From positions 549,501 through 613,500 of the forward strand of contig CAUEEP010000740.1 in NCBI GenBank assembly GCA_958450365.1: a DNA stretch of 64,000 bases, given 5' to 3'. Numbering within the stretch: the first letter of the stretch is position 1; each line of letters starts with the position of its first letter. The stretch is from Mesorhabditis belari. Its lineage: Eukaryota; Nematoda; Chromadorea; Rhabditida; Rhabditidae. The position numbers and the translations under genes were made by a program. Shown here one piece after another: positions 12,115 to 22,792 of the stretch. The notes below the pieces were generated by a model that worked only from the letters and a program-made list of their open reading frames with translations, was not told the DNA's origin and did not search any database.

Positions 12115-12750
12115 CGGGGGTAAGAGTGCAGTTTACCCCGCCCCCCACGAAAAATTTTCGAAAACCACTTTTCTGGGGTTTTCGAACATGCTGAATCCGA
12201 ATTACATACTTCCGATCACTGGAAACAAAGAAAATTTCGATTTTTTGAAAAATTTTGCCTTGTAACATAGTCCCGATCATCGGAAACGAAAAAATTGTGA
12301 GTAAAAGAGTCGAAGTTTTTGTGTTGGACAGAGCGGACTAACTCAATCAGGTAGTATTTTTCTCTGTGCATTCTCTGCGCGTCACGTGGTTTCCGGCCCC
12401 TTTAAAAAAACACGGTGTGACGCATGGTCACTTCCCGACCGCGCATCACGGGCTAGCACGGGCGGCGCCGTAGTTGCCAAATCATCAAGCAACTCACTAG
12501 TGTCCGTCATCCTAGAAGAAAAAAATTAATGAATGGTAGTAAAATCGGCATAAAATCAACAAAAAAGAAAAGAGAAACTGAAAGAAAGGGTTTAAAATTT
12601 TTTTTTTGTCTTGGTCTCCCAAGGCAAAATTTTTTGTTTCCGGTGATCTATGTTATTTGGATTCCGCATGGTCGAAAATCCCAGAAAAGTGGTTTTCGAA
12701 AATTTTTCGTGAAGTGTAGTGAAGTGCGGGTAAGCTGTACTCCAGCCGAT
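12115..12750. mobile_element. Inverted-repeat element of about 630 bp
   Basis: The segment ACGAAAAATTTTCGAAAACC at about 12147 recurs inverted at about 12692-12712, and flanking blocks (TTTTCTGGG, GGAAACAAA, CTTGTAACATA-like text) match in the same inverted order. The interior (12300-12590) is unrelated to the arms. No transposase frame is present, so it is probably a non-autonomous DNA transposon. Confidence 0.6.
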
Positions 12751-13210
12751 ATCGGTATCTTTTAAGATATTCAAAGCTAGAGAAATGAACATCTAGGGAG
12801 TAATCGACTTTTGGTTAGATGTTCGTTCTTGTTAGGTAAATTCTCAAAATTTTAGCTTCAATTTAGTCTGGTAATCTAAATCAAGCTTCTAAATTGACCG
12901 AATACTTGAGTAAAAAAAAGTTGTTAAATACTCCACAATGACAAACATGAACAGCCTTATTTTACAGCTTTCGACCCCTCAAACTCAAACCCCAGCTTTC
13001 GACCAGGCCACTCAAACTTCCACCATTACCGAAATGGCGAGAGAGGGGATAAGCGATGACGAAAACACCGAGTCAATGTCGTGGGTTTTCAAAAAGGACC
13101 GTTACTCTCTGAAACAATTCCATTCGAAAACAATACCTCAAAAAAGATTTCATTTTGATAAATGAGTGAAAATTGAAACAATTCTGTAATTTTCTAATCC
13201 AGCGAGCTCA

Positions 13211-16200
13211 ATGGTAATCCGTGTTCGCCAAAGAAATCTATGGTTGGTATATGTTGTTTTTGCCTTGATCGGACTTCTTCTATTCACACAGTATTATACG
13301 CAGGTTTGAATTTGAAATCTTCTTTTCTACATTCTTTAGGATTTTCGGATATCTTCGAGTAAAAGTTTCCAAACAGTTAGCCGAGGAGAGCACTGTGTCG
13401 CTTTCAACATCACTCAAGCACAAAAAGTGTAAGCCAAAAGAACTTTTTGATAGAAATAATGTTTCTTTTTACCGTAATCATTTTCTATTTTACACTATTC
13501 TCTCAAAATAAATAAGCCAGTCTAGTAAATTCGGAATAAAATTTTAGTTTCGATTCGAATGGCGATCATGCGATAACCCTTGCCAGCCATGCTACTGCTA
13601 ATTTCTTTCCAATCATCTATGAACAAGTGAGATTTTGAAACTGTTTTTAATTTTGTTTTTTAGTTAAAAGCATGGAATGGTCCAGTGTCATTGTCACTTT
13701 TCATCGATCGTCACTCAATATCGATTCTTGGAATAATTCTTCGATTGCACGAATGTAGCTCAGTCTTTCAGGAAAAGGTTTCTGAATGAAAGTATTGGGT
13801 TGGTGAATTGAAAACTGCCGGCTATTGTCATATGTCACAGTTTGAGCACTTTCTTCAAAGGAAACCCAATTTGGTATTAATAGAAAATTTGTAGAGAATC
13901 AAAAATTAAGCTTATATCCAAATTTTCAGAACAATTCAAAAACTGGTTTTCAAGAAATGCCAAATTTACGAATTTTCGCAAAACTTGCATTTTAAGCGAA
14001 ACTATTAGGGGTTTGCAAAAGAAACTGCGCATGACTTTCCGGAACAATATTTTCTCTATTTGAAAGTGCTCTAACCCAGTTTAAATTTTATTCTATTGTG
14101 TTGATAACGCTTATTTATTTTACTGATTTTCACATTTGTTTGACCATTGAATTATAAATAATTTTAGTTGTCGAAGATGACGGATCAAAAATTCGTTTTG
14201 CGGGCTTGCCTTCTCTATGACTTTAAAATGAAGAAATCAGCATTGGAGTCGCACCGGAATCTTTGTGAAGCATTTGGAGAAAACGTTTTGAGTGAAAGAA
14301 GTTGTCAGGAATGGTTCCGGCGTTTTCGTGAAGGAGATGAGGGCTTGGAAGACGAGCCCCATGGACATCGTCCTGTTGTCCTCGATAATGCGGAGTTGCT
14401 CGAGGTTGTCGAGTCGGATCCAACTCAAACTTTGTCCGAATTAGCCGAATGCTTTAAATGCGATAAGAGCACAATTTCCCGACACCTTTTGCTTATTGGA
14501 AAAAGGAATCGTTGTGGCCAATGGGTCCCACATGAATTGTCGCCTGAAAACAAAGCCAATCGAGTTTTATTGTCTCGGATTTTATTGAAAAAGGCTACGG
14601 GCAGTGCTTTTTTTGAAAGCATGTTGACGATGGACAAAAAGTGGATATATTTCAATAATTCAACACGCAAAAGACAATGGTTGAGCAAAGGAGAAAGGCC
14701 GATTCCGACATCACATCCAGAACTTCACAGAAAGAAAGTTATGCTGTCGGTCTTTTGGAATATGAAAGAAATCGTTTATTTTAAACTACAAAAATCTTCA
14801 AAAACTATAACTTCTCAAAGCTACGCCGAACAGCTGAAGAAAGCTGATGAAATTCTACGAGAAAGAGGTGTTAATCCAAGGACAATCCATTTACTCGCTC
14901 ACAATTTCCGGGTACACACATCAAACTTGGCTCAAAACACCATAGAAGAATTAGGCTGGAAACTTGTGCCTCATCCGCTCTATTCGCCTGATATCGCTCC
15001 CTCAGATTACCACTCGTTCCTGTCTATGCAACACTCTCTTGCAAAGCTAAAGTCTAACAATCCTGAAGAAGTCGAAATTTGGGTGCAAGACTACTTTGCA
15101 TCGCGGGACCCCGAATTTTTCGAATCAGACATCCGAAGTCTACACAAAAAATGGAAAAATATAGTTGATAATTTTGGCGAGTACCTTTTGGAATAAAGTC
15201 TTTTATTATTAATTTTCGAGGTGTTTGAACGTTGCGTATAATACGCAGTTTCTTTTGCAAACCCCTAATACTACGTGCATCTTTTTGGAAATTTGGCTAT
15301 AAGCCTAATTTTTGATTCTCTACAACTTTTCTATTGACACCAAAATGGGTTTCTTTTGAAGAAAGTGCTCAAACTGGGACATCTCCAGTCCTCGATTTTT
15401 GAGTCTCACACTTGTCTCACACAAAAACCAAAATCCTACTACGAAAGAGGAATCCGCAAATTGCCTGTAAAATGAGCAGAAGTCGTCAATAATAATGGAA
15501 ATTATTTCGAATGAATTCATGGGTTTATGTTCAATAAATTTTAGTTCAAAGTCCGGCAGTTTTTAATTCACCAACCCAATAGTTAAAAATTGAGCCGGAA
15601 ACGGATCAATAGCATAGCTGAATTTCAAAGATATTCAATTCAGTTAAATGTTCACATCGTTTTCTCGGGATCTCCATTCGATAGTGGGAAATGTCCTATT
15701 CTTGACATTGTCCCGAATTCGATCTCATGTCAGAAACTCACCTACAAATTTGGTATGTGATCTGAAAATAGATCGATTTCTCGACAGACTTATTTCTAGT
15801 GTAAAAAACAAAACACTTACAGTGCCTACAATTGTTCAATATCACTGATAGAAAACAAATTTCAGTCTCAAAATCAGTCTCCTCATTGCTAGCTCCATTT
15901 CAAATCTATCCGATCAATTTGATGAGAAATGTTGCTCGTCTTGGCGCTTCTTCTGACTTTCATTTTGGTTTAACTTTTTCTAGATATTACAGATTCCTTT
16001 TCAGTTACCGATATCGAAATGATCTGCTCTCATAATTTTGCGACTTTAGCTAAAAGATTCGCAAATGATTATTTGAGTTCCGGTCAGAAAAACGCGATTG
16101 TGATTAGGTAAAGATGAGTAAAGAAAGACAGACAAAGACTATGATGAGTAAAAAAGAAAAAATTGAAGGAGCTTTAGAAGATTTGAAGTTCGATCAAATG

Positions 16201-18182
16201 TCTCACCGCCACGATATGTAAAAGATTTGAATCGAATGTTTTATGCCAAAGAGTAAATGAATTAAAATCGAGAAGTGAAATGTTTTTTTTTTCAGAGCTT
16301 TCGAATTTCACCATGTACATTTCCCGGCAGGACACACGATTCCCGGTTTGTGGACATGGTTGAAGAAGTCGCTGAAGAAAGAGATGTCCATTGAAAAGAT
16401 TTCCTACAGGTTGTCAACCTTTCAAATGCATTTTCTAAGATGTATTCACTTTTGAAGACTACCGTATTCCTACTTTTTGTATCTTTTGGAAACTCTCACA
16501 AACCTCACAAATGATCAAATCAAAAGTAGCTTGATTGTCTAGAAAAGATTAGTTTTCAAAGGTTAGAGAAGTTTGAGAGAAGCTTTCGATACGATAATAG
16601 ATCTTGATTGTACAGAAAAGATTAGTTTTCAAAGGTTAATACCTTTTAGAAAATACCTTGTTTGAGAGAAGCTTTCGATACGATAATAGATTTTGATTAC
16701 TTTTTTCAGAGGTTCCTCCTGGGAACCACAAATTATCATTCATGCAACAGCTCCATTGAACGAAGAGAATGTTCCCACTCGACATCGAGATCAACAAGTT
16801 TTGGTAGACAGATAGCTACAGCTAAAATTATAGCACCTCACTTCAGAGGACCTAGATTGACCAAAATTGGGTTAATTGTTCTGATTTTTCTGGAGATAAA
16901 TCTTAAGTATGTCTCTTGGGACGGTACCAATTATCTAATCAATTAAAACTTTCAACTTTTTTATATAGCTTTCCAAAGTTGAGAGCCGAGCTCGGGGATT
17001 TTTGAGAGCGATCTTGTCAAAATCTCGTTGTGATTTAATGTTATTATGTTAATGAACAAAATTTCACATGCTCTACGCAGTTTAAGTGCAAAAATTCTTG
17101 AGGAATGTCACCAAAACTCACTTAATATGATCTGTTTGAAAAATCAGAACGATTGACTCAAATTTGGCCAATCTAGGCCCTCTGAATTGGGCGTTATATT
17201 GGGTTGATGGAAAAGTCCTTTCCGATTTTTTGGGAGAGTACCTTAAATTTGTCTAATTTTGACTTTTTATAGCTCATCCTAAAGGAATTCAAGACGGATC
17301 GATTGGTGAAAACCGTTTTGAGATATCTCTTTTCTAAAAGTTTTTACAGCTATTTTAGTAAAGGGCGGCAGAGCCATTAATTGTGTATTTGCTGTATTTG
17401 CTATATTTCCTTAGCATTTCCTTGCCTGGTCTATCGATCTTCTTTTGTTGTAACTCTACTCTTCTCTTTCTGAAATTAAATCAAATCCAATTTATTTCAA
17501 TATTTGAGGCATGGGAACTATGCCGTGATGGCTATGAATTCTGGGTCCCCACTCATCTTTTCAACGTTCATCGTGGCATCAAAACCCAGCAAACACATCT
17601 CAATTTTGCTGTTGAACATCACCAAAAGATACTCAGGTTTTTTAGCAAAACTTCGGGGGTGGGACAAATGCGACCTTTTTTTGCGCACCTGGACATTTGC
17701 GCACCTTTTTTTTGCTGGAAAAGGCCTTAGGAAAAGTCGTAGAGCTTCAAAAACGTTTTCATAGAAGGGAATCGTATGCGTAGATTCAGAATTTTGACAA
17801 ATCATACCTCGCTGACACGTAAAATTTGGGCTAAAAGGCAAAAACTACGCAACTTAACGCTTTTCCGCAGTTTTTGCCTTTTAGCCCAAATTTGACGTGT
17901 CAGCGAGGTCTGATTTGTCAAAATTCGGAATCTACGCATACGATTCCCTTCTATGAAAACATTTTTGAAGCTCTACGACCTTTCCTAAGGCCTTTTCCAG
18001 CAAAAAAAGGTGCCTAAATGTCCAGGTGCGCAAAAAAAGGTCACATTTGTCCCACCCCCAAAACTTCTTTCTTTTTTTAACAATTGTTCAGAATAAGCTC
18101 GTGGAAAAATTTCACGGCTCGAATAGCTCAACAATATGGGAACAAATTTGAGGCGACGTGTGGTCGATTTGTGATTGATTGA
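13211..18182 (+). CDS. Type II membrane glycosyltransferase, Glyco_transf_49 (LARGE/B4GAT1-like) family
   Basis: Eleven exons (13211-13303, 13340-13428, 13548-13626, 13664-13777, 15644-15752, 15866-15967, 16005-16107, 16296-16409, 16710-16803, 17509-17636, 18092-18182) join in phase into 371 residues. Residues 9-28 form a signal anchor (type II, Golgi lumen). The catalytic domain shows ITLASHATANFFPIIYEQ, WNGPVSLSLF, APFQIYPINLMRNVARLGAS and WEPQIII, all in the order of this family, which transfers glucuronate or other sugars to glycoproteins such as dystroglycan. The metal-binding DxD position reads TDIEM, that is DxE. The acceptor before exon 10 (TTTGAG) is unusual. Introns 4, 9 and 10 are swollen by transposons. 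A CAG at 13200-13202 fits a trans-splice site. Substrate unknown. Confidence 0.85.
14005..15268 (+). mobile_element. Nested mariner element, 1264 bp
   Basis: Inverted repeats of 25 bp begin TTAGGGGTTTGCAAAAGAAA at 14005 and mirror at 15268. Each end is flanked by TA (14003-14004, 15269-15270). The length and the single intact ORF are typical of mariner. It inserted into the outer foldback element, so it is the younger of the two insertions. Confidence 0.92.
14177..15196 (+). CDS. Mariner transposase with a substituted catalytic residue
   Basis: One uninterrupted ORF of 339 residues from the ATG at 14177; a TTG three codons upstream is in frame but unlikely to be used. The N-terminal paired HTH region (SERSCQEWFRRFREGDEGLE and TLSELAECFKCDKSTISRHL) binds the inverted repeats. 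The catalytic core normally has D, D and, 34 residues after the second, D. The first Asp is present (MLTMDKKW) and the third in SPDIAPSDYH. The second, expected in a LLHDNARPHT-like motif, reads LLAHNFRVHT, so His replaces Asp at exactly the 34-residue spacing. Family knowledge says this should abolish cleavage; the ORF otherwise has no stop or frameshift, implying recent insertion or recent loss. Confidence 0.93.
   Translation: MTDQKFVLRACLLYDFKMKKSALESHRNLCEAFGENVLSERSCQEWFRRFREGDEGLEDEPHGHRPVVLDNAELLEVVESDPTQTLSELAECFKCDKSTISRHLLLIGKRNRCGQWVPHELSPENKANRVLLSRILLKKATGSAFFESMLTMDKKWIYFNNSTRKRQWLSKGERPIPTSHPELHRKKVMLSVFWNMKEIVYFKLQKSSKTITSQSYAEQLKKADEILRERGVNPRTIHLLAHNFRVHTSNLAQNTIEELGWKLVPHPLYSPDIAPSDYHSFLSMQHSLAKLKSNNPEEVEIWVQDYFASRDPEFFESDIRSLHKKWKNIVDNFGEYLLE
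16829..17198. mobile_element. Foldback element in intron 9 of the glycosyltransferase
   Basis: The left arm (CTTCAGAGGACCTAGATTGA at about 16841) matches the inverted right arm (about 17166-17190, GGCCAATCTAGGCCCTCTGA). The next blocks (GTTCTGATTTTTC) also match. It abuts another element directly at 17199. Non-coding. Confidence 0.75.
17199..17373. mobile_element. Truncated copy of the TTGGGTTGATGG MITE
   Basis: This is the left 175 bp of the element that is complete at 53629-53891. Both start TTGGGTTGATGGAAAAGTCC and stay closely similar as far as GGCAGAGCCA. The right half is missing here. It sits directly against the preceding element inside the same intron. Confidence 0.9.
17655..18060. 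mobile_element. Foldback MITE of the GGGGGTGGGACAAATG family, copy 1
   Basis: A 406-bp palindrome. The ends are GGGGGTGGGACAAATGCGAC at 17655 and its inverse ending at 18060. Inner arms share CTTTTCCAGCAAAAAAAG and GTATGATTTGTC-like blocks, with a short loop near 17850-17862. It fills intron 10 of the glycosyltransferase. The second copy is at 24042-24388. Confidence 0.9.
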
Positions 18183-18486
18183 TTGATTGATTGACGGATT
18201 TTCTATTTTAAATAAATAATCTCTAACATAGTGCACAAATTGAACAGTACAGAAATTGGAAATCTAATAAGTTGGAAGTTTCACAGGCTTAATCTCATCT
18301 AAGCACTGCTTGCAAAAAATTGCCCAACCTACCGTACCCCTCAGCCATTCCTTTTCCCCCTCTTTTCCCATCTTTTCCCATGTGATGCCTCATTTTTGTG
18401 TATGTCTATTGACTAACCCATTGTAATTTCATATCCCGAGAAAATTCTATAACTTGATCCTGCGAATCAATTCAAATTCAATTGTG

Positions 18487-19917
18487 ATGGGCCAAAAATT
18501 CTTTGAGCACAAGGGCGGAGAGAAGATTTACGTGTGTAAATGTTGTCAGACCTATCTCACAAATCGAAAAGAGCTCACATCACATAGATTTACAGGTATG
18601 TGAAGAGGGGGAAAGTGGTTGGATTCATTTGAGAAAATAGCTCAATCTCTTAATTTTAAAGATCAAAGCATGGCATTGTAACAGTGACGATTAATATTTT
18701 GCAAAAATTAAAAGCCTTCTTAATCTGGCTTGAGCTAATAAGCTGGTTTTGAAAGTTTAAAGCAATGTCGATCAACTGGCAACAGTCATTTGATTGTGAA
18801 GTGTGAAGCCGAAAAACCGTCATAATAGCGGGGTTTTTTTCGGTTAGAGGCTTCTGACGGTATGGCGCAGTCAAGAGCTGGTTGGTCTACAGCTCACACG
18901 TCCCGGGTTCGACCCACCTTAGTGCGACTCCATTCAGACTATTCAGAATTTTTCATTTTAAATGACATAATTATATTATATTTTAAGACTTTTTAAAGAA
19001 TTTCAGTTTTTTGGCCTAAAGACGGCTGAGAAAAAGTCCAAATAGACGGACGAACGGACAGACGGACACTGCTCTTTTATATTTAGCAGATATTTGATCG
19101 TTAAGCCTAGATATGACATGGAAAAGGTGTAGTTCTATAAGCAATAAAATTGAATTATAGGCTCTACTGGACCCGCGTATCTCTTTCTCCACGCTTGGAA
19201 TATCATCGAGAGAGAAGCCGATATGAGAGAGATGATGACTGGCAAACATGTGGTACGAGATGTTGAATGCGGGAAATGCAAGGTAAGGATTTAATTGAAA
19301 TGAAGAGATATTAAAGCTGATTTCAGAATCGATTAGGATGGATGTACGAATTTGCGTATTCAGAAGATCAACGCTACAAAGAGAAACAGGTGCATTGGTA
19401 TTATAAATTTCTTAAAAACAAAAATTGTAGGTGATCCTCGAAAAATCGCTGATAATGACGGTGGAGGGGTTGAATGATCCGACGATGTTGGAAAGAGATG
19501 AAGAGAAGAAAGGGGACGAGGATGAGGATCACATCCCGCCAATCAATGAGACACGAGCTAAGGTTTGCGTTTGTTGCAGGGTAACTCATTCATAAGAAAT
19601 TATTGATTCTAGAGTAGAAGATTGAATAGAATGAGCTTTTTTCGGTCTTGTTGTATCCAAGAATGCTCCAGGTTCTAGGGCTAAGCCAGACTTTTGTCTA
19701 GGTACTTTTTGTAAAACAAGGCTGGTTTCTGGCTTGGCCTGGCCCAGACAATAAGAATTTCAGTTATCCAGCTATCAGTTACTAGTTTCAGTTATCAGTT
19801 ATCAGTTATTATAAACTGTAAAGAACAACCAAAATATCATCGAAATCATTTAAATTTCAGGTGCAAATCTCATCAAAAAAGAATCGTCCCACCAACAAAG
19901 CAAAGACTTCTTTATAA
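18487..19917 (+). CDS. YPEL5: Yippee-type zinc-binding protein (YPEL5 subfamily)
   Basis: Five exons (18487-18595, 19161-19282, 19327-19389, 19431-19562, 19861-19917) give 160 residues with all phases closing. The start MGQKFFEHKGGEKIYVCKCC followed by TYLTNRKEL and RFTGSTGPAYLF is the YPEL5 form. The two zinc-binding CxxC pairs (CKCC, CGKC) and LGWMYEFA..DQRYKE are conserved. YPEL5 is part of the vertebrate CTLH E3 ligase network; a conserved function here is an inference. The C-terminus (about 115-160) is longer than in human YPEL5, acidic and then basic. A polyadenylation signal AATAAA at 20086 lies only 114 bp before the next start codon, so the gene may head an operon with the OTUD5-like gene. 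A tRNA-like sequence lies in intron 1. Confidence 0.93.
18855..18932 (+). other. tRNA-like sequence (tRNA pseudogene or SINE head)
   Basis: Internal promoter boxes of tRNA type stand at the right distance: box A TGGCGCAGTCAAGAGCTGG from 18863, and box B GGGTTCGACCC at 18905-18915. I could not fold a convincing anticodon arm or a matching acceptor stem, so it is not called as a functional tRNA. It lies in intron 1 of the Yippee gene. Confidence 0.55.
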
Positions 19918-20085
19918 AGAATTATATTTATTTTTTCTATTTGTTATACACAATTTTTTTTTTCAGGGATCTTTTACGGGAGATAATTTAATTTTTTAAT
20001 TTGTGTTTTCCTAGAATTCTTGTAAATATGCAAATATGTAAATATTTTGTCTTTTGTCATTTGTTTGATTGCCTCAATATCAAAA

Positions 20086-20091
20086 AATAAA
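20086..20091 (+). terminator. Polyadenylation signal of the Yippee gene
   Basis: AATAAA 169 bases after the stop. The acceptor of the OTUD5-like gene follows 108 bases later, the usual spacing between genes of a nematode operon. Confidence 0.6.
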
Positions 20092-20199
20092 AGTTTTCAA
20101 TGAGTTGATCGAAATGTTTTTTGAGAGTTTTTACGTATGTACAATCGTTATCGAAATATTGTCGTTTAAAAAGAAAACCCCTTTTCAAAAATGTTTTAG

Positions 20200-22313
20200 A
20201 TGACGATTTTACCGAATCGATCATCGGATGGCCGAAAGAAAGATCTACGAGATATTCGAAAGAATAATATTATTAGGTTGGAGTGAATAAAAGAAACGAG
20301 CTGACCTGGTTTAATCTATAAAATCTAGACTAACTCTGATTTGACTTTGCCGTTTGATTGAAACCTTCCTAAAACCTATCTACTTTTCAGGCAAAGACAG
20401 CGCGAGACAACAAGTGGAGGCGTTGGTTCGACCCGATCGTGGAACATTGAAAGGATCCCAGCTGAACCCATTGGCTCTGTTCATCGGAAGAAAATTGTAA
20501 GTATTGATGAGTTTTATCTTTTAAAACTATGCTATTTTAGACTCAAGAAAGAGATCGGACTAGGACAAATGCGGGAAATGGTAGGTAGTAGTTGACTTGA
20601 TCTAGTGAATACTTCGTTTAGGTTCTTCACGTCGTTCACCCGTTCATTACAATAGCGATGATGAGAAAAGCTCAAAACGATCTTTTCGAGTCAATTCAGA
20701 GGTTTTAGTTATTAAAGTACTTTCTGAATCAAAATTTTAGCTGGAACGAACTTTTGCCGAGACTCTTCAGCGAGAACGGGGATTTCTGATTCGAGAGATT
20801 GTCGGCGATGGGAATTGTCTTTTCAGGGCTGTTGGTGAGGGATTGGATACTATATTTTCTTGATTAGAAAATTCATATTTTAAAAGCTGATTTCATTTAG
20901 CAATTTGATTTCAAAAGATTTTTAGCTTATCACGTCTATGCGGATGAAGAAATGCATGCAGAGGTGCGACGACTTTGTCTCAATTATATGGTTTGTTGAA
21001 AAGAGATTTTCTTACTCAAAAAGATTCTAGGAACAAAATCGAGATCACTTTTCTCAATTTATCACTGAAGATTTTTCCGGATACTTGGCAAGGAAACGAA
21101 AGCTGAATATTCATGGGAATCATTTGGAGATCCAGGTAATCTCAATCCAATCTGTCAAGCGGAAATTTTATAATTTAGGCTTGCTCTGAGATGTTTGCTC
21201 GGCCGGTTGAGATCTATGAATACAGCATTGGTGAATTTTCAAATTATCAACTGCTTTTCAAGCTTTGAGTTTTGATTGATTAATGAGTTTTTAACGTTTC
21301 TTCTCAACTTTTGCATTCATATAGACATTTTTACAGACCCATTGAATGTCTTTCATCCAATTCGTGGCAGTCCGTCCTCCCAACAACACCCGCAATCGCC
21401 AATTCGATTGAGCTATCACGATGGATGCCATTATAATGCCGGTTTGTAGAGCAGAAAAATGTTTCTAAAAGCTCAAAATATGAAAACAATCTTGCCACAT
21501 TTAACCAATTTTAGTCTACGATCCACAACGCTCAACTTTCGGTGTCGGTCTCGGTTTGCCCGGGCCGGAACCCGGCCAAGCCGATCAGCATTTAATGCAA
21601 GATGTTTTAATGGTTTGATAACTTTGCTAATGTCTTTCAAAAAAAATTCTTTCACTTTAAGCGTTCCGAAACTGATGCCCTTGAGAAAGTGATGCTTGAG
21701 GATAAACTTCGACTCACCGATTGGCAATTGACAGAGGATGAATTGACACATCAAGTAGATTTGGAGATATGAAAAGAAAGAGATCTCATTTCTAGATAGC
21801 TCATTCTTCGTATGTGGAGTCATTGAAAACGAAACGGAAAAGCCCAACAGTGACGAGGAAGAAAAATGGGGCTGTTGCGACGTTGGATCGACCCCGACAG
21901 GGAAATATCTCTGGTTCACCGGGTCCTCATTCTTCTTCAGCTATGAGAAATGGTAATTTGAACAATGATTATGTAAATCTAACATCTATAACATATACCT
22001 GAAACCCAAAAATTTCCAGAAAACGATCTCCGACGATCGGCAAGCCCGTCACCAGGTCCAAGTCGAATGCCTCCAACGAATAGTGGGCTGTATGCGGAAT
22101 TGTTGGCTATGGAAGGTTTGTTCAATTATGGCATATTAGTTTTTACAGAAATGAAATCTAATATTTCAACGATTCTTATACAAATCAAATTGTTCAGCAA
22201 TGTCCGGTTTCGAGACAACAGATCGAGCCGAGGACGATCTGTTAGCCCGAGCACTTCTCCTTTCACAACAAGAACTTTTCCGACATCAAGGCCAAGGGTC
22301 AAGTCGGCAATGA
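20200..22313 (+). CDS. OTUD5: OTUD5-like deubiquitinase, paralogue A
   Basis: Fourteen exons join in phase into 427 residues; the ATG at 20200 follows a TTTTAG directly, a trans-splice signature. The OTU domain (about residues 108-270) has the catalytic Asp and Cys in VGDGNCLFRAV, a VYADEEMHAEVRRLCLNYM helix and the catalytic His in YHDGCHYNA, followed by FGVGLGLPGPEPGQADQHLM. An NSDDEKSS stretch before the domain corresponds to the phosphorylated linker of human OTUD5. The tail ends in a ubiquitin-interacting-like helix (AEDDLLARALLLSQQEL), as in OTUD5. OTUD5 cleaves K63- and K48-linked ubiquitin chains. The gene follows the Yippee gene at operon spacing. It has a tandem paralogue 2.3 kb downstream. 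Confidence 0.93.
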
Positions 22314-22792
22314 AAACAATGAACAAAAAGAAATACGCACTCATAATATGCACTTTTGCTTTGAGCACTTTTGAACAACCTAGATACTTTTGAAATTTGT
22401 ATTTATTTGGTGAATCCTTTCCTTTTCAAAATGATTCTTTGCCTAAGTGAATGAGAGAGTTCGAGGCTACTAGAATTGCTGAAACCAAAATTTCTACGAT
22501 TGTCAACACAAAATTTAGATACTAAGTTTTAAGCTTTTCTCAGAATTGAGTCACAATTTGTTTGTAAACTAGCAGCAACCTCTTTTATTCATTCCCTCTC
22601 CTCAAATCAGTCAATTGTTGTGCCTTTTTTGCGTCTTGTTATTTCTCTTTGAAAATTTCAATTCAAAAAGCATCAAAAATTTGAATAAACACTTCAAGAA
22701 TTCCCTCTTTCAAAAACATCAAGCTTTACCGAACCCTTAGACACAAATCAAATGTAAATGTAGCTTTATGCAAATCACAAGGTGGGAAGCGT

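Larger units (their letters stand above)
13795..15579. mobile_element. Outer palindromic mariner-type MITE, split by a nested mariner
   Basis: The terminal inverted repeats begin TTGGGTTGGTGAATTGAAAA at 13795 and mirror at 15579. A TA lies immediately outside each end (13793-13794 and 15580-15581), the target duplication of the Tc1/mariner superfamily. The arms are long: about 180 bp near each end match as inverted copies, including GAGAATCAAAAATTA. Without the nested element at 14005-15268 the outer element would be about 520 bp and has no ORF, so it was non-autonomous. It lies in intron 4 of the glycosyltransferase gene. Confidence 0.88.

Noticed and set aside
12938..13165. 75-residue ORF upstream of the glycosyltransferase, considered as its first exon
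   Set aside because: It has its own stop, no phase-compatible donor, and the signal-anchor exon at 13211 has a better start with a possible trans-splice site in front.
14168..14176. TTG as start of the transposase
   Set aside because: It adds only three codons before an in-frame ATG that aligns better with mariner transposase starts.
17383..17730. 115-residue ORF as a separate gene
   Set aside because: It contains exon 10 of the glycosyltransferase read through into intron and foldback-element sequence.
18855..18932. Functional tRNA gene
   Set aside because: Box A and box B are present, but I could not pair an acceptor stem or anticodon arm.
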